This document shows positions 48,238-57,251 of a DNA stretch of 58,860 bases, in pieces. The DNA comes from Marilutibacter aestuarii (lineage in GTDB: Bacteria > Pseudomonadota > Gammaproteobacteria > Xanthomonadales > Xanthomonadaceae), in assembly GCF_006546775.1 (NCBI RefSeq), contig NZ_VICE01000099.1, forward strand, positions 1 through 58,860, given 5' to 3'. The notes beneath the pieces are model-generated. The model was not told where the DNA came from, ran no database searches, and saw only the letters and a program-made list of their open reading frames with translations. How positions within the stretch are numbered: the first letter of the stretch is position 1; the number at the start of each line of letters is the position of its first letter. The position numbers and the translations under genes were made by a program.

Positions 48238-49592
48238 GCCTGCGCTCCCGTCGCCGTCCGGTCGTGCAGGGTCACCGGGCGCGTCGCGCAATGCGCCACG
48301 CAGCGGCCGATCGCATCGAAGCCGTCCATGCCGTACCAGAACACGCGCCACTTGCCCTGCCGCAGGCAACCGTCGGATTCGGAGTGGTAGAACGCGTTGA
48401 CCGGATTGCCGTTGCGCGAGCGCCAGAACAGGCTGGGATTCTGCTCGTGCATGACCTGCCAGACCGCGCGTCCGAGGCCCTCGCCCTGCGCATCGTCGAG
48501 CACGGCGAACTTGTCGAGGTAGGTCCCTGCGTCCTCCGCGGTCAGGATCACGGCGGCACGGTAGTTCTCGCTGACGTAGGCGCGGTGCAGGCGCGTGGTG
48601 TCGAAATAATCGGGCACCAGCTCGCGACCGAAGGCCGACTCGATCAGGCCGCGCAGGCGCGGCAGGTCCAGTTCGTCCCAGCTCGAGACCTGCAGGACTC
48701 GCTCGCCGCGCCGCACCAGCGTACCCGAGCCCTTGTGGGTGAACAGCTCCTTCGCCAGTTCGGAGGGCTTGGTGATCGAGACCGAGGACGTCAGCGGCAG
48801 CGAATCGAGCAGGTCCTTGATCTGCTCGATCTTCACCTTCATGCCGCCGTTGACCCAGGGTTGCGCGACGAGGTGCTCGTACTCGGTGGTGAGGTTGATC
48901 GAATCGATCACCTTGCCGCGCTCGTTGAGCAGCCCCCCGGTGCCGGTCAGGAAGACGATCTTGTAGGGCTGGAGCATCTGCACCAGCTCGTTGGCGGCGA
49001 AGTCGGCGTTGACGTTCAGGATCTGCCCGCCGACGGTCTCGCCCAGGCTGGCGATCACCGGGATGGAACCGGCCTTCAGGCTGGCCTCGATGGGTGCCAG
49101 GTCGACGCGCTTGACCTCGCCGACCATGCCGTAGGTGTCGCGGTCCAGGTATTCGGCCTCGAACACGCCCGAGACGATGGAGGTGGCGCGCGCGTCGAAG
49201 GCCTGAAGCGCTTCGACCAGCTTCAGGTTCTGCGCGTGGAACACCCGGCGCACGATGGCCAGGGCCTCCGGCGAGGTGACCCGCAGGCCATCGACGGTGT
49301 GCTTCTCGATGCCCGCCGCGGCGAGTTCGCCGTCGAGCTGCGGGCCCGCGCCGTGGATGACGATCGGGGTCAGGCCCACGTCCTGCAGGAAGGCCAGCGA
49401 CGAGGTGAGCGCGTCGAGGTCGTCGCGCAGGACCGCGCCGCCGACCTTGACCACGGCGAAGCGCTTGGCGTCGAGCTGCGAGAAGCGCTTGAGGTACTGC
49501 GAGATCTCCTTCGCGCTCGCCATGCTGGACAGCAGGCGGACGATGGTCTGCCGTGTCTGGATGTCGCGGCTGTCTTCGCGGATGTCGTTCAT
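48234..49592 (-). CDS. argB: Bifunctional N-acetylglutamate synthase/kinase
   Basis: A 452-residue fusion. The N-terminal amino-acid kinase domain (about 25-285) has [28 protein letters not shown] and the C-terminal ENGG-type loop [17 protein letters not shown]. The C-terminal GNAT (NAT) domain (about 295-440) has [29 protein letters not shown] and [20 protein letters not shown]. This is the vertebrate-like NAGS-K known from Xanthomonas and relatives. It makes and phosphorylates N-acetylglutamate and is expected to be inhibited by arginine. The start is ATG 49592; a TTG at 49604 would overlap the argE stop as TTGA and may be used. Confidence 0.94.
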   Translation of the reverse strand: MNDIREDSRDIQTRQTIVRLLSSMASAKEISQYLKRFSQLDAKRFAVVKVGGAVLRDDLDALTSSLAFLQDVGLTPIVIHGAGPQLDGELAAAGIEKHTVDGLRVTSPEALAIVRRVFHAQNLKLVEALQAFDARATSIVSGVFEAEYLDRDTYGMVGEVKRVDLAPIEASLKAGSIPVIASLGETVGGQILNVNADFAANELVQMLQPYKIVFLTGTGGLLNERGKVIDSINLTTEYEHLVAQPWVNGGMKVKIEQIKDLLDSLPLTSSVSITKPSELAKELFTHKGSGTLVRRGERVLQVSSWDELDLPRLRGLIESAFGRELVPDYFDTTRLHRAYVSENYRAAVILTAEDAGTYLDKFAVLDDAQGEGLGRAVWQVMHEQNPSLFWRSRNGNPVNAFYHSESDGCLRQGKWRVFWYGMDGFDAIGRCVAHCATRPVTLHDRTATGAQA

Positions 49593-49600
49593 GGCGATGT

Positions 49601-50698
49601 TCAAGTCGGTCGCCCGGTATCAAGGATGCGGATGATGGATTCGGTGTAACGCTGGAGTTGCCGCAGCTCGACCCATTCGTCGGCCGTGTGCGCCTGCGCG
49701 ATGTCGCCGGGCCCGTACACGAAGGCCGTCAGTCCCGCCTGGGAGAACAGCGAGGCTTCCGTCCAGAAGTCGACCACGTTGCCGATCGGCAGGCCCAGCT
49801 CGTCGGCCAGGTCACGCGCCTCCAGGCGCTTGCGTTCGGCGTCGGCGACGTCGCCACCGGGCAGCGAGGGACCGCGGAACGTTTCCTCGTAGTGCGCCAG
49901 TGCATCGGGGTCGGCGAAGCCGCGGAAGGTGTCGTGCAGGCCGTCGATGGACATCGAGGGCAAGGGCCGGAAACCGAAGCGCAGCTCGGCGCTGGGCGCG
50001 ATCATGTTGGCCTTGATCCCGCCCTCGACCCGGCCGATGTTGAAGCGCAGCCCGGTCAGGCCGCCGAAGCGCTGGTGGGCCTGCGCCTCGACATGGTCCA
50101 GCGCGCGGCCGCCCCAACGCATGGCCTGGTGCAAGGCACTGGCCTGCATGGCGTTGGCGCCGGAAGCGTGTCCGGCCATGCCCTTGAACTTCATCAGCAC
50201 AGAGCTGATCCCGCGGTGCGCCAGCACGGCCTCGCAACCGGTGGGTTCGGCGATGATCGCCTCGCGGAAGCCATGGTCGCGGGCGAGGAACGCGGCGATG
50301 CAGCGCGGATCATTCGCTTCCTCGTCGGTACTGAACAGGAACGCGGCGTCGCCTTCCGTCACCGACGCGGCGGTCAGCAGGCCGGCCGCGGCGCCCTTGA
50401 TGTCGCAGGCGCCCAGCCCGATCGCACGGTCGCCCTCCACGCGCAGCACGTGCGGGTCGGCCGACCATGCCTCGGACGACGGCACGGTGTCGAGGTGGAC
50501 GTTGAACACCCGCGTGGGCGTGCCGCGCACGGCGAGCATGGAAACGGCCCCGGCGCCATGGTCGACGACTTCGATGTCGAAGCCGTCCAACTGCGCGCGC
50601 AGGTAGTCGAAGATGCCGCCGGTGCCGATCTCGCGCGGGGGGTTGCGCGTGTCGAACCCGACCAGGGCGTCCAGGTGCTTGAGGGTCTTGGCCAGCAC
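49601..50698 (-). CDS. argE: Acetylornithine/acetylcitrulline deacetylase (ArgE-type)
   Basis: A 365-residue M20 di-zinc amidohydrolase. Metal and catalytic residues: H68 and D70 in [10 protein letters not shown]99 in [13 protein letters not shown], and the E126-E127 pair in [23 protein letters not shown] and a late HTADEW follow. Next to AOTCase, its likely substrate is N-acetylcitrulline, released as citrulline for ArgG, as shown for the Xanthomonas enzyme. The start is GTG 50698, preceded by GAGGA nine bases upstream; no ATG is available. It begins 12 bases after the argG stop. Confidence 0.92.
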   Translation of the reverse strand: MLAKTLKHLDALVGFDTRNPPREIGTGGIFDYLRAQLDGFDIEVVDHGAGAVSMLAVRGTPTRVFNVHLDTVPSSEAWSADPHVLRVEGDRAIGLGACDIKGAAAGLLTAASVTEGDAAFLFSTDEEANDPRCIAAFLARDHGFREAIIAEPTGCEAVLAHRGISSVLMKFKGMAGHASGANAMQASALHQAMRWGGRALDHVEAQAHQRFGGLTGLRFNIGRVEGGIKANMIAPSAELRFGFRPLPSMSIDGLHDTFRGFADPDALAHYEETFRGPSLPGGDVADAERKRLEARDLADELGLPIGNVVDFWTEASLFSQAGLTAFVYGPGDIAQAHTADEWVELRQLQRYTESIIRILDTGRPT

Positions 50699-50710
50699 GT
50701 CGTCGCGTCC

Positions 50711-51967
50711 TCAGTCCTTCGCCGGGCCGCGGTTGATCTCGGCCCACAGCGTGCTGCTCATGCCGAACAGCTTGATGAAGCCCTCGGCCTCGGCCACGCC
50801 CCAGTCGGCGGCCTGCGCATAGGTCGCGCCCTTGGCATTGAGGATGTGGGGCGACTCGATCGCGACCGCGTTGACGATGCCACCCGAGGTTTCCAGCGTG
50901 ACCTCGCCATTGACCGTCGACTGGCTCGACGCGAGGAACGCCTCGAGGTCGGTCTTCAGGGGGTCATGGAAAAAGCCCTCGTAGACCAGCTCGACCCACT
51001 TGCGCGCGACGTCGGGCTTGAAGCGGTTCTGCTGCTTGCTCAGCACCGCTTCTTCCAGGGCGCGGTGGGCGGTCAGCAGCGCGAACAGGCCGGGGGCCTC
51101 GTACACGATGCGGCCTTTCAGGCCGATGGTGGTGTCGCCGGTGTACAGCCCGCGGCCGACGCCATAGGCCGCGAACAGGCCGTTGAGCCGTGCCAGCATC
51201 GCGTGGCCCGCGATCGCCTCGCCATCGAGCGCGACGGCCTCGCCGTTCTCGAAGCGGATCTTCACCCGCAGCGCCTCGGCCGGCCATTCGGCGCGCGGCT
51301 TGCACCAGCCCCGCGCGCCCTCGCCCGGCGCCTGCCAGCGGTCGATCTCGCCGCCGGAGAGCGTCACGCCCAGGAGGTTCTCGTTGATCGTGTAGGCCTT
51401 CTGCTTGGCACGCACGCCGAAGCCGCGCTCTTCCAGGTAGGCTTGTTCGTAGGCACGGACCTCGGTGTGTTCCTTCTGGATCTCGCGGATCGGCGCGATG
51501 ATCTCGTAGTCGCCCAGCGCCTTGACCGCCAGGTCGAAGCGGACCTGGTCGTTGCCCATGCCGGTGCAGCCGTGCGCGATCGCGCGCGTGCCCAGCTCCT
51601 GGCAGCGCTTCAACGCCGCCTCGACGATCAGGTAGCGGTCCGACACCAGCAAGGGGTACTGGCCCTGGTAGCCCTCGCCCGCCCAGACGAAGGGCTTGAC
51701 GAAGCCCGACCAGATCGCCGGTCCGCCGTCGACGGTGACGTGCGAGGCGACGCCCAGTTCATCGGCGCGCTGCTCGATGAATGCGCGCTCCTCGGCATCG
51801 ACGCCGCCGGTGTCGGCGAACACCGTGTGCACGTTCCAGCCCCGCTCCTGCAGGTAGGGCACGCAGAAGCTGGTGTCGAGGCCGCCGGAGAAGGCCAGGA
51901 CGATGTCCTTGGCGCCGTGATTCGGGATTCGGGATTCGGGATTGGCAGGAGCGGTTTGCTGCGGCAT
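50711..51967 (-). CDS. argG: Argininosuccinate synthase
   Basis: A 418-residue enzyme joining citrulline and aspartate with ATP. The PP-loop [10 protein letters not shown] lies at 25-33 region; [25 protein letters not shown] and [21 protein letters not shown] follow. The first ~18 residues ([18 protein letters not shown]) are an extra stretch compared with the usual start close to [10 protein letters not shown]. Part of it is encoded by a GATTCGG heptamer array (51919-51943). The gene is second in the operon, 76 bases after argF'; nothing notable is seen in that gap. Confidence 0.95.
   Translation of the reverse strand: MPQQTAPANPESRIPNHGAKDIVLAFSGGLDTSFCVPYLQERGWNVHTVFADTGGVDAEERAFIEQRADELGVASHVTVDGGPAIWSGFVKPFVWAGEGYQGQYPLLVSDRYLIVEAALKRCQELGTRAIAHGCTGMGNDQVRFDLAVKALGDYEIIAPIREIQKEHTEVRAYEQAYLEERGFGVRAKQKAYTINENLLGVTLSGGEIDRWQAPGEGARGWCKPRAEWPAEALRVKIRFENGEAVALDGEAIAGHAMLARLNGLFAAYGVGRGLYTGDTTIGLKGRIVYEAPGLFALLTAHRALEEAVLSKQQNRFKPDVARKWVELVYEGFFHDPLKTDLEAFLASSQSTVNGEVTLETSGGIVNAVAIESPHILNAKGATYAQAADWGVAEAEGFIKLFGMSSTLWAEINRGPAKD
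51919..51943. repeat. GATTCGG heptamer tandem repeat inside argG
   Basis: Three exact GATTCGG units (51919-51939) and a partial fourth (51940-51943) lie in the 5' coding part of argG. Because 7 is not a multiple of 3, the repeat is read in all three phases and encodes NPESRIPNH. It resembles the CATTCCC array before efpL. Confidence 0.9.
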
Positions 51968-52043
51968 GGGAGCGTCCAGGAATTTCGGAATGAAGGGATC
52001 AGTTCAAAGCGGGGGGCGTGGTCGGAGGGTCACGCAGCAACGA

Positions 52044-53057
52044 TCACGAATCACCAGCACCCACCAGCGCGGCCATCACCGCTTTCTGCACGTGCAGGCG
52101 GTTCTCGGCTTCGTCGATGGCGATGCAGTTGGGGGAGTCCATCACCGCGTCGGTCGCCTTGACGTTGCGACGCAGCGGCAGGCAGTGGGAGAACACGCCA
52201 TTGTTGGTCAGCGCCATCTTGGCTTCATCGACGATGAAGTGCTGGTACTGGTCGCGGATGGGCTTTTCCGGCCCCCAGTTGCCGAAGTACGGCAGCGCGC
52301 CCCAGCTCTTGGCGTAGACGACGTCGGCGCCGGCATACGCCGACTCGATGTCGTGGCTGACCTGCAGGGAGCCGCCCGACTCGGCGACGTTCGTCGCGGC
52401 CCAGTCCATGTAGCGCTCGTCGAGCACGTACTCGGGGGTCGGACACAGCAATGTCACGTCCATGCCCATGCGGGTGGCGATGGTCAGCGCCGAATTGGCC
52501 ACGGCGGTATTGAGCGGCTTGGGGTGGTAAGTCCACGTGAGGACGTACTTCCTGCCGCGCAGGTCGGCCGTGCCGAAGTGCTCCTGCAGGGCCAGCGCAT
52601 GCGCCAGCTCCTGGCAGGGATGGGTGATCGTCTCCATGTTGATCACCGGCACTGGCGAGTACTTCGCGAAGCTCTTGAGGACGATGTCCTCGCGGTCGTA
52701 GGCCCAGTCGACGAACTTGGGGAAGGCGCGCACGCCGATCAGGTCGACGTAGCGGCCGAGCACGCGGGCGACCTCCGCGATGTGTTCTTCGGTGTCGCCG
52801 TCCATCACGGTGCCGAGGTTGAACTCGATCGGCCATGCATCCTTGCCCGGCTGCAGCACGACCGCGTGGCCACCGAGCTGGAACGCGCCGAGTTCGAAGC
52901 TGGTCCGCGTGCGCATCGACGGATTGAAGAACACCAGGGCGATCGAGCGACCCTTGAGCTGGTTGCCCAGCTTGCTGCGCTTGAACTCGGACGCCTGCAC
53001 CAGCAGCGCGTCGAGGTCCGGGCGGGACCAGTCCTGGGTATTCAGAAAGTGCTTCAT
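52044..53057 (-). CDS. argF': N-acetylornithine carbamoyltransferase
   Basis: A 337-residue transcarbamylase. The carbamoyl-phosphate loop is FNPSMRTRTSFELG (SxRTRT type). GKDAWPIEF and MDGDTEEHIAEVARVL contain the Trp and Glu characteristic of acetylornithine-specific AOTCase in Xanthomonas. ETITHPCQELAHALAL and SHCLPLRRNVKA complete the active site. It carbamoylates N-acetylornithine to N-acetylcitrulline, so the pathway avoids free ornithine. It is the first structural gene of the operon, preceded by a terminator-like hairpin in a long leader. Confidence 0.95.
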   Translation of the reverse strand: MKHFLNTQDWSRPDLDALLVQASEFKRSKLGNQLKGRSIALVFFNPSMRTRTSFELGAFQLGGHAVVLQPGKDAWPIEFNLGTVMDGDTEEHIAEVARVLGRYVDLIGVRAFPKFVDWAYDREDIVLKSFAKYSPVPVINMETITHPCQELAHALALQEHFGTADLRGRKYVLTWTYHPKPLNTAVANSALTIATRMGMDVTLLCPTPEYVLDERYMDWAATNVAESGGSLQVSHDIESAYAGADVVYAKSWGALPYFGNWGPEKPIRDQYQHFIVDEAKMALTNNGVFSHCLPLRRNVKATDAVMDSPNCIAIDEAENRLHVQKAVMAALVGAGDS

Positions 53058-53118
53058 CGCGGGTTCCAGAAGGGGGCGCCATGCCGGCGCCGGTCGGAGG
53101 GTTGCCGGGCCAGAAAGC

Positions 53119-53150
53119 AGAAAAGCCCAGCGGTCAGGCTGGGCTTTTCT
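53119..53150 (-). terminator. Terminator hairpin in the arg operon leader
   Basis: A perfect 13-bp inverted repeat (AGAAAAGCCCAGC at 53119-53131; GCTGGGCTTTTCT at 53138-53150) with a 6-base loop. Read leftward the stem is followed by CTTTTCTGCTTTCTGG, a T-rich tail. It lies 61 bases upstream of the argF' ATG and in the operon's own direction, the position of an attenuator. Confidence 0.75.
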
Positions 53151-53195
53151 CGTGTCACCCGTTCGGGGGGCGACTCCAGAAACAGGCGATGACGC

Positions 53196-53300
53196 CTACC
53201 CAGCCGGTGTTGGCGGGTACGGTCGACGCGCGCGCGAGGTCATGCCCGCCGCCATCCAGGCGGAGGTCAGAACGTCGGCGTCGGCGTAGTGGCGGCTCAT
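53196..53300 (-). CDS. Possible arginine leader peptide
   Basis: A 34-codon frame opening at ATG 53300, with further in-frame ATGs at 53255 and 53243. Near its end comes MTSRARRPYPPTPAG, with three Arg codons (CGC, CGT, CGA) within four positions. The stop TAG is next to the 7-nt anti-terminator candidate and 45 bases before the terminator. No strong Shine-Dalgarno is seen before the first ATG; GGCGGCGGGC precedes the last. Whether it is translated is unknown. Confidence 0.35.
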   Translation of the reverse strand: MSRHYADADVLTSAWMAAGMTSRARRPYPPTPAG

Positions 53301-53373
53301 CAGGACGCGAATGCTCGCATGCCGCCGGGCAGCACGCAAGCGACCGAAATCTCCACGCGGGGGCACGGCCGGT

Positions 53374-53847
53374 TCAAGGCCGCTCGACGCTGGTGGCCAC
53401 GGGCGTGATCGAGACCCGGATGCGGAGCCGGTTGCCGGGGTCCTCCGGCAGGCGGGAGCGGAACTTGGCCCCCTTGTAGAGATAGTCGACGTCGTAGGCG
53501 ATCGGGCGCTGGAACTCGCGCTCCACCGGGACCGAGCGGCAATTGGCCGTCGTGGCGGCCCCTGCATCCTCGTCCGCTTCGTCGTTGCCGCGGGTGAACA
53601 CGTCCTTCACCGCGCCGACCATGCGCGACAGGCGGGAGTCCCCCTCGTCCTCCGGGCGCGGCGTCTGGTCGCACCTCTCCTCGACCCGCGTCGCCGTCAG
53701 GGTCTGGTACACCGGCGTGACCCGCAGCACCTGCGCGTAGTCGTAGCGGACGTTCTCGGCCTGGATGACGACACGGTCCTGGGCAAACACCGGGACGGAC
53801 AGGGCCGCGACCAGCAGGAGGCATGGCAGGGGGAAGAGACGGATCAT
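53374..53847 (-). CDS. Exported hypothetical protein (UmoD-like)
   Basis: A 157-residue protein with a clear signal peptide (about 1-23, ending VFAQ). The mature part begins VVIQAENVRYDYAQVLRVTPVYQTL, with conserved ATRVEERCDQ and a second Cys in TANCRSV, consistent with one disulfide. REFQRPIAYDVDYLYKGAKFRSRLPEDPGNRLRI closes it. This pattern resembles UmoD/glycine-zipper-associated periplasmic proteins whose job is unknown. ATG 53847 is chosen by the signal peptide; a TACAAT -10-like element lies 31 bases upstream (RC of 53878-53883). It is divergent from cysS. Confidence 0.75.
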   Translation of the reverse strand: MIRLFPLPCLLLVAALSVPVFAQDRVVIQAENVRYDYAQVLRVTPVYQTLTATRVEERCDQTPRPEDEGDSRLSRMVGAVKDVFTRGNDEADEDAGAATTANCRSVPVEREFQRPIAYDVDYLYKGAKFRSRLPEDPGNRLRIRVSITPVATSVERP

Positions 53848-54033
53848 CGCGCTCGCAGGGTCGTATCTGTTCAAAAATTGTAAATGCTCGGCCCGCCGGT
53901 GGGGTGAACCTGTGCTGTCGTCGCGGACGGCAATCGCCGGCACGGGCAGCGGCCCTCGTCCCTCCAACGCAGTCGGGGCGCCAGCCAGGCCGTGCAAACC
54001 GCTAGAATGGCGCGAACCCAAGACCGCGTACCC

Positions 54034-55416
54034 ATGAGTCTGCATCTCTACAACAGCCTGACCCGGCGGGTCGAAGCCTTCTCGCCGGCCGATCCGGCGC
54101 GTACCACCATGTACGTCTGCGGCCCCACGGTCTACAACTACGTCCACATCGGCAACGGCCGCGGGCCCGTGGTGTTCGGGGTACTGGCCGACCTGCTGCG
54201 GCGCCGTTTCGGCACCCTCGCCTACGCCCGCAACATCACCGACGTGGACGACAAGATCAATGCCGCGGCCGCCGAACAGGGCGTGCCGATCTCGGTGATC
54301 GCCGAGCGCTTCACCCGCGCCTATCGCGAGGACATGGCGGCGCTGGGCGTCGCGCCGCCGGACCTGGAACCCGCCGCGACCGACCACATCGGGCAGATCA
54401 TCGAAATGATCTCCACCCTCATCGAGCAGGGCCACGCGTACGCCGCCGAGGGCCACGTCCTGTTCGCCGTCGACAGCTTCGACGGCTATGGCAAGCTCTC
54501 GCGCCGCGAACTCGAGGACATGCTGGCCGGCGCCCGCATCGAGGTCGCGCCCTACAAGAAGAACCCCGGCGACTTCGTCCTGTGGAAGCCTTCCACCGAC
54601 GCGCTGCCGGGCTGGGAGTCGCCGTGGGGCCGCGGCCGGCCGGGCTGGCACATCGAGTGCTCGGCGATGGCGGCCGCCCACCTGGGCGAGACGATCGACA
54701 TCCATGCCGGCGGCGTCGACCTGCAGTTCCCGCACCACGAGAACGAGGTCGCCCAGAGCGAATGCGCCCACGGCGGCAAGCCCTTCGCGCGCTTCTGGCT
54801 GCACAACGGCATGCTCAACTTCGACGGCGCCAAGATGTCCAAGTCCGTCGGCAACATCGCCCGGATCCACGACCTCGTCCGCGCGCATCCGCCCGAGGCC
54901 CTGCGCTACGCGCTGCTGTCGGCGCACTACCGGGGCCCGCTGGACTGGTCGGACGCGCTGATCGAGCAGAGCGTGCGCACCCTCGACCGCCTCTACGGGA
55001 CCCTGCGCGACCTGGCCGGCATCGAAGCGGCGCCGGCGATCCCGGCCAGCATCGAAGCCGCGCTCGACGACGACCTCAACACGCCCAAGGCGCTCGCCGA
55101 GATCGCCGCCATCGCCAGCCAGGCGCGCGCGTTGCTGGCCAGTGGCCGGGGCAGCGAGGGGCTGCCGGCGCTGAAGGCCGACCTCCTGGGCGCCGGCCTG
55201 GCCCTGGGGTTGCTGCAGCAGGATCCGGCCGCGTGGTTCGCACGCGGCGCGTCGGTCGAGGACGATGCGCGCATCCAGGCGCTGGTCGACGAACGCGTGG
55301 CGGCGAAGCAGTCGCGCGACTTCGCGCGTGCCGATGCGATCCGCGACGCGCTCGCCGCCGAGGGCGTCGTCCTGGAGGACACGCCACAGGGCGTACGCTG
55401 GGTCAGGCGCGCATGA
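54034..55416 (+). CDS. cysS: Cysteinyl-tRNA synthetase
   Basis: A 460-residue class I synthetase. The zinc/substrate Cys29 is in [10 protein letters not shown], the HIGH motif is present as HIGN (38-41), and KMSKS lies at 267-271. [10 protein letters not shown] and [18 protein letters not shown] provide the other zinc ligands. ATG 54034 gives the family-standard N-terminus [10 protein letters not shown]. The C-terminal anticodon-binding helical domain is intact. sufE follows after 39 bases, linking cysteine use in translation and in Fe-S assembly. Confidence 0.97.
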   Translation: MSLHLYNSLTRRVEAFSPADPARTTMYVCGPTVYNYVHIGNGRGPVVFGVLADLLRRRFGTLAYARNITDVDDKINAAAAEQGVPISVIAERFTRAYREDMAALGVAPPDLEPAATDHIGQIIEMISTLIEQGHAYAAEGHVLFAVDSFDGYGKLSRRELEDMLAGARIEVAPYKKNPGDFVLWKPSTDALPGWESPWGRGRPGWHIECSAMAAAHLGETIDIHAGGVDLQFPHHENEVAQSECAHGGKPFARFWLHNGMLNFDGAKMSKSVGNIARIHDLVRAHPPEALRYALLSAHYRGPLDWSDALIEQSVRTLDRLYGTLRDLAGIEAAPAIPASIEAALDDDLNTPKALAEIAAIASQARALLASGRGSEGLPALKADLLGAGLALGLLQQDPAAWFARGASVEDDARIQALVDERVAAKQSRDFARADAIRDALAAEGVVLEDTPQGVRWVRRA

Positions 55417-55455
55417 CCGGGCCCGTCCCGGTCCCGCTCCCAGGAGTCTGCGTCG

Positions 55456-55908
55456 ATGACTGACACGCCCCTGCCCCACACGCCGTTCCCGCTCGAGGCC
55501 ACGCCCGCCGACGCGCAGGCCGCGATCCGCGACGAGTTCGCCTTCTTCGGCGACTGGTCCGAACGCTACCAGTACCTGATCGACCTGGGCCGCAAGCTGC
55601 CCGCGCTGCCGGACGACTGGAAGACCGAGACCCACCGCCTGCACGGTTGCCAGTCGATGGTCTGGATCGTGCCGCAGGGCGACGCCTCGCGCCTGGACTT
55701 CCACGCGATCAGCGACTCGGCGATCGTCTCGGGCCTGATCTACCTCGCCCTGCGCGTCTACTCCGGGCGCAGCGCGCGCGAAATCGCGGAGACCGACGCC
55801 GATTACATCGCCGACATCGGCCTGGCCAAGCACCTCTCCCCGACCCGCAGCAACGGCCTCGCCTCGCTGCTGGCGTTCATCCGGGCCGAGGCCGCCCGGC
55901 ACCTGTGA
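55456..55908 (+). CDS. sufE: Cysteine desulfuration protein SufE
   Basis: A 150-residue sulfur acceptor that takes persulfide sulfur from SufS and passes it to SufB for Fe-S assembly. The acceptor Cys65 is in RLHGCQSMVW. FAFFGDWSERYQYLIDLGRKLP before it and GLAKHLSPTRSNGLASLLAFIR after it are typical. An N-terminal Pro-rich extension of about 15 residues is present. The next gene overlaps by GTGA. Confidence 0.95.
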   Translation: MTDTPLPHTPFPLEATPADAQAAIRDEFAFFGDWSERYQYLIDLGRKLPALPDDWKTETHRLHGCQSMVWIVPQGDASRLDFHAISDSAIVSGLIYLALRVYSGRSAREIAETDADYIADIGLAKHLSPTRSNGLASLLAFIRAEAARHL

Positions 55909-57143
55909 CCGCGCCGGCGCCCACGGCCTGGGCGCTGCTGCGCAATCCCGGCTTCAGCGGCCTGCTGGTCTATCGCCTGCTGGCGATGCTGTCGTACCAG
56001 ATCGTCGCGGTCACGGTGGGCTGGCACATCTATGGCCTGACCCGCGATGCATTGGCGCTCGGCCTGGTTGGCCTGGCCGAAGTCGTTCCCTACATCGGCA
56101 TGGCGCTGTTCGCCGGCTACGCCGTGGATCACTTCCCGCGCCGCAAGCTGGGCATGTTCGCCTGCCTGGGCCTGTGCGCGACCACGCTGTGGCTGGCCGG
56201 CGTCTCCAGCGGCCACGTGCCGGCCTGGGGCACGGCCGCCATTTACCTGGCGGTCGCGCTGAACGGGCTCGTCCGGGCCTTCCTGACCCCGGTCTACATG
56301 GCCTTGTTCGCGCGCGTGCTGCCGCGGGAACAGTTCGCCAAGGGCGTGGGCATCGGCAGCGTGGCCATGCAGGCCGGCCTGGTGGTCGGCCCGGCGCTCG
56401 GCGGGCTGCTGATTGCGTGGGGCGGGACCACCCGCGCCTACCTCGTCGCGGCGGGCCTGGCAGCGCTGGCCGCGTTGGCGGTGCGCCTGCTGCGCGCGAC
56501 CGAGCCCGTGCCGCCCAGCCAGCGTGAGCCGATCTTCCGCAGCATCGGCGCGGGGCTGCGCTTCGTCTTCGGCCACCAGGTGGTGCTGGGCGCGCAGGCA
56601 CTGGACATGTTCTCGGTGCTGTTCGGCGGCGCGGTCGCCCTGCTGCCGGCCTTCGTCACCGAGGTGTTCGAGAGCGGGCCCGAGGCCCTGGGCATCCTCC
56701 GCGGGGCCCCGGCCGCGGGCGCGGTGCTGATGGCGCTGTGGCTGGCGCGCCACCCGCCCGACCGGCACGCCGGCCGCCTCCTGCTCGGTGCGGTCGCAGG
56801 CTTCGGCCTGTGCATGATCGCCTTCGCGCTGTCGCGCGAATTCTGGCTCTCCGTGGTCCTGCTGGGCCTGTCGGGCATGTGCGACAGCGTCTCGGTGGTG
56901 ATGCGCAGCACGATCCTGCAACTGGCGACCCCGGACGCCATGCGCGGGCGCGTCGCCGCGATCAACGGCATCTTCATCGGTTCGTCGAACGAACTGGGCG
57001 CCTTCGAGTCGGGCGTCGCCGCGCGGCTGCTCGGACTGGTCCCGTCGGTGGTGTTCGGCGGCAGCATGACGCTCGCCGTCGTCGCCGTCACCGCCCGCTG
57101 GGCACCACGCCTGCGCCGGCTGCAGTTGCGCGACCTGCACTGA
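55905..57143 (+). CDS. MFS transporter (EntS/MFS_3-like)
   Basis: A 412-residue transporter with twelve hydrophobic segments. The N-terminal half has LLVYRLLAMLSYQIVAVTVGWHIYGLT, the loop YAVDHFPRRKLGM equivalent to MFS motif A, and GPALGGLLIAWGG. The second half ends with RGRVAAINGIFIGSSNELGAFESG, characteristic of the EntS/MFS_3 group, many of which export siderophores or drugs. The substrate is unknown. It begins at GTG 55905 overlapping the sufE stop (GTGA), so an Fe-S or iron-linked role is conceivable but unproven. Confidence 0.88.
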   Translation: MTAPAPTAWALLRNPGFSGLLVYRLLAMLSYQIVAVTVGWHIYGLTRDALALGLVGLAEVVPYIGMALFAGYAVDHFPRRKLGMFACLGLCATTLWLAGVSSGHVPAWGTAAIYLAVALNGLVRAFLTPVYMALFARVLPREQFAKGVGIGSVAMQAGLVVGPALGGLLIAWGGTTRAYLVAAGLAALAALAVRLLRATEPVPPSQREPIFRSIGAGLRFVFGHQVVLGAQALDMFSVLFGGAVALLPAFVTEVFESGPEALGILRGAPAAGAVLMALWLARHPPDRHAGRLLLGAVAGFGLCMIAFALSREFWLSVVLLGLSGMCDSVSVVMRSTILQLATPDAMRGRVAAINGIFIGSSNELGAFESGVAARLLGLVPSVVFGGSMTLAVVAVTARWAPRLRRLQLRDLH

Positions 57144-57177
57144 ACCCAACGTCGGCGCGCCACGCCGTGCGCCAACG

Positions 57178-57202
57178 AAAAAGCCCGGCCAAGGCCGGGC
57201 TT
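57178..57202 (-). terminator. Terminator of dksA
   Basis: AAGCCCGGCC (57181-57190) and GGCCGGGCTT (57193-57202) pair around 2 bases. Read leftward the stem is followed by TTTTT (RC of 57178-57182), so it terminates dksA, ending 50-74 bases after its stop. On the plus strand the tail is only CTTGTCC, so it is weak for the MFS gene. Confidence 0.8.
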
Positions 57203-57251
57203 GTCCGTGCCCGGTCGCGGACGACCGGGCGCGAGGCGTGCACGGACGGGC

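Larger units (their letters stand above)
53058..53373 (-). promoter_or_regulatory. Leader of the arg operon with candidate attenuator
   Basis: A 316-base stretch between argF' and the upstream exported-protein gene. It holds a 35-codon frame (53196-53300), a 13-bp terminator hairpin (53119-53150) and a 7-nt element complementary to its 5' arm (53199-53205). No clear sigma-70 promoter is visible; TTGCGT with GAGCAT 17 bases later, reading leftward from about 53345, is the best but weak. No AT-rich -10 exists between the hairpin and argF', so transcription must cross the hairpin. Confidence 0.55.

Noticed and set aside
53374-55902. An 842-codon minus-strand frame across cysS and sufE
   Set aside because: Only its last 157 codons, from a signal peptide onward, look coding; the rest is antisense to cysS and sufE.
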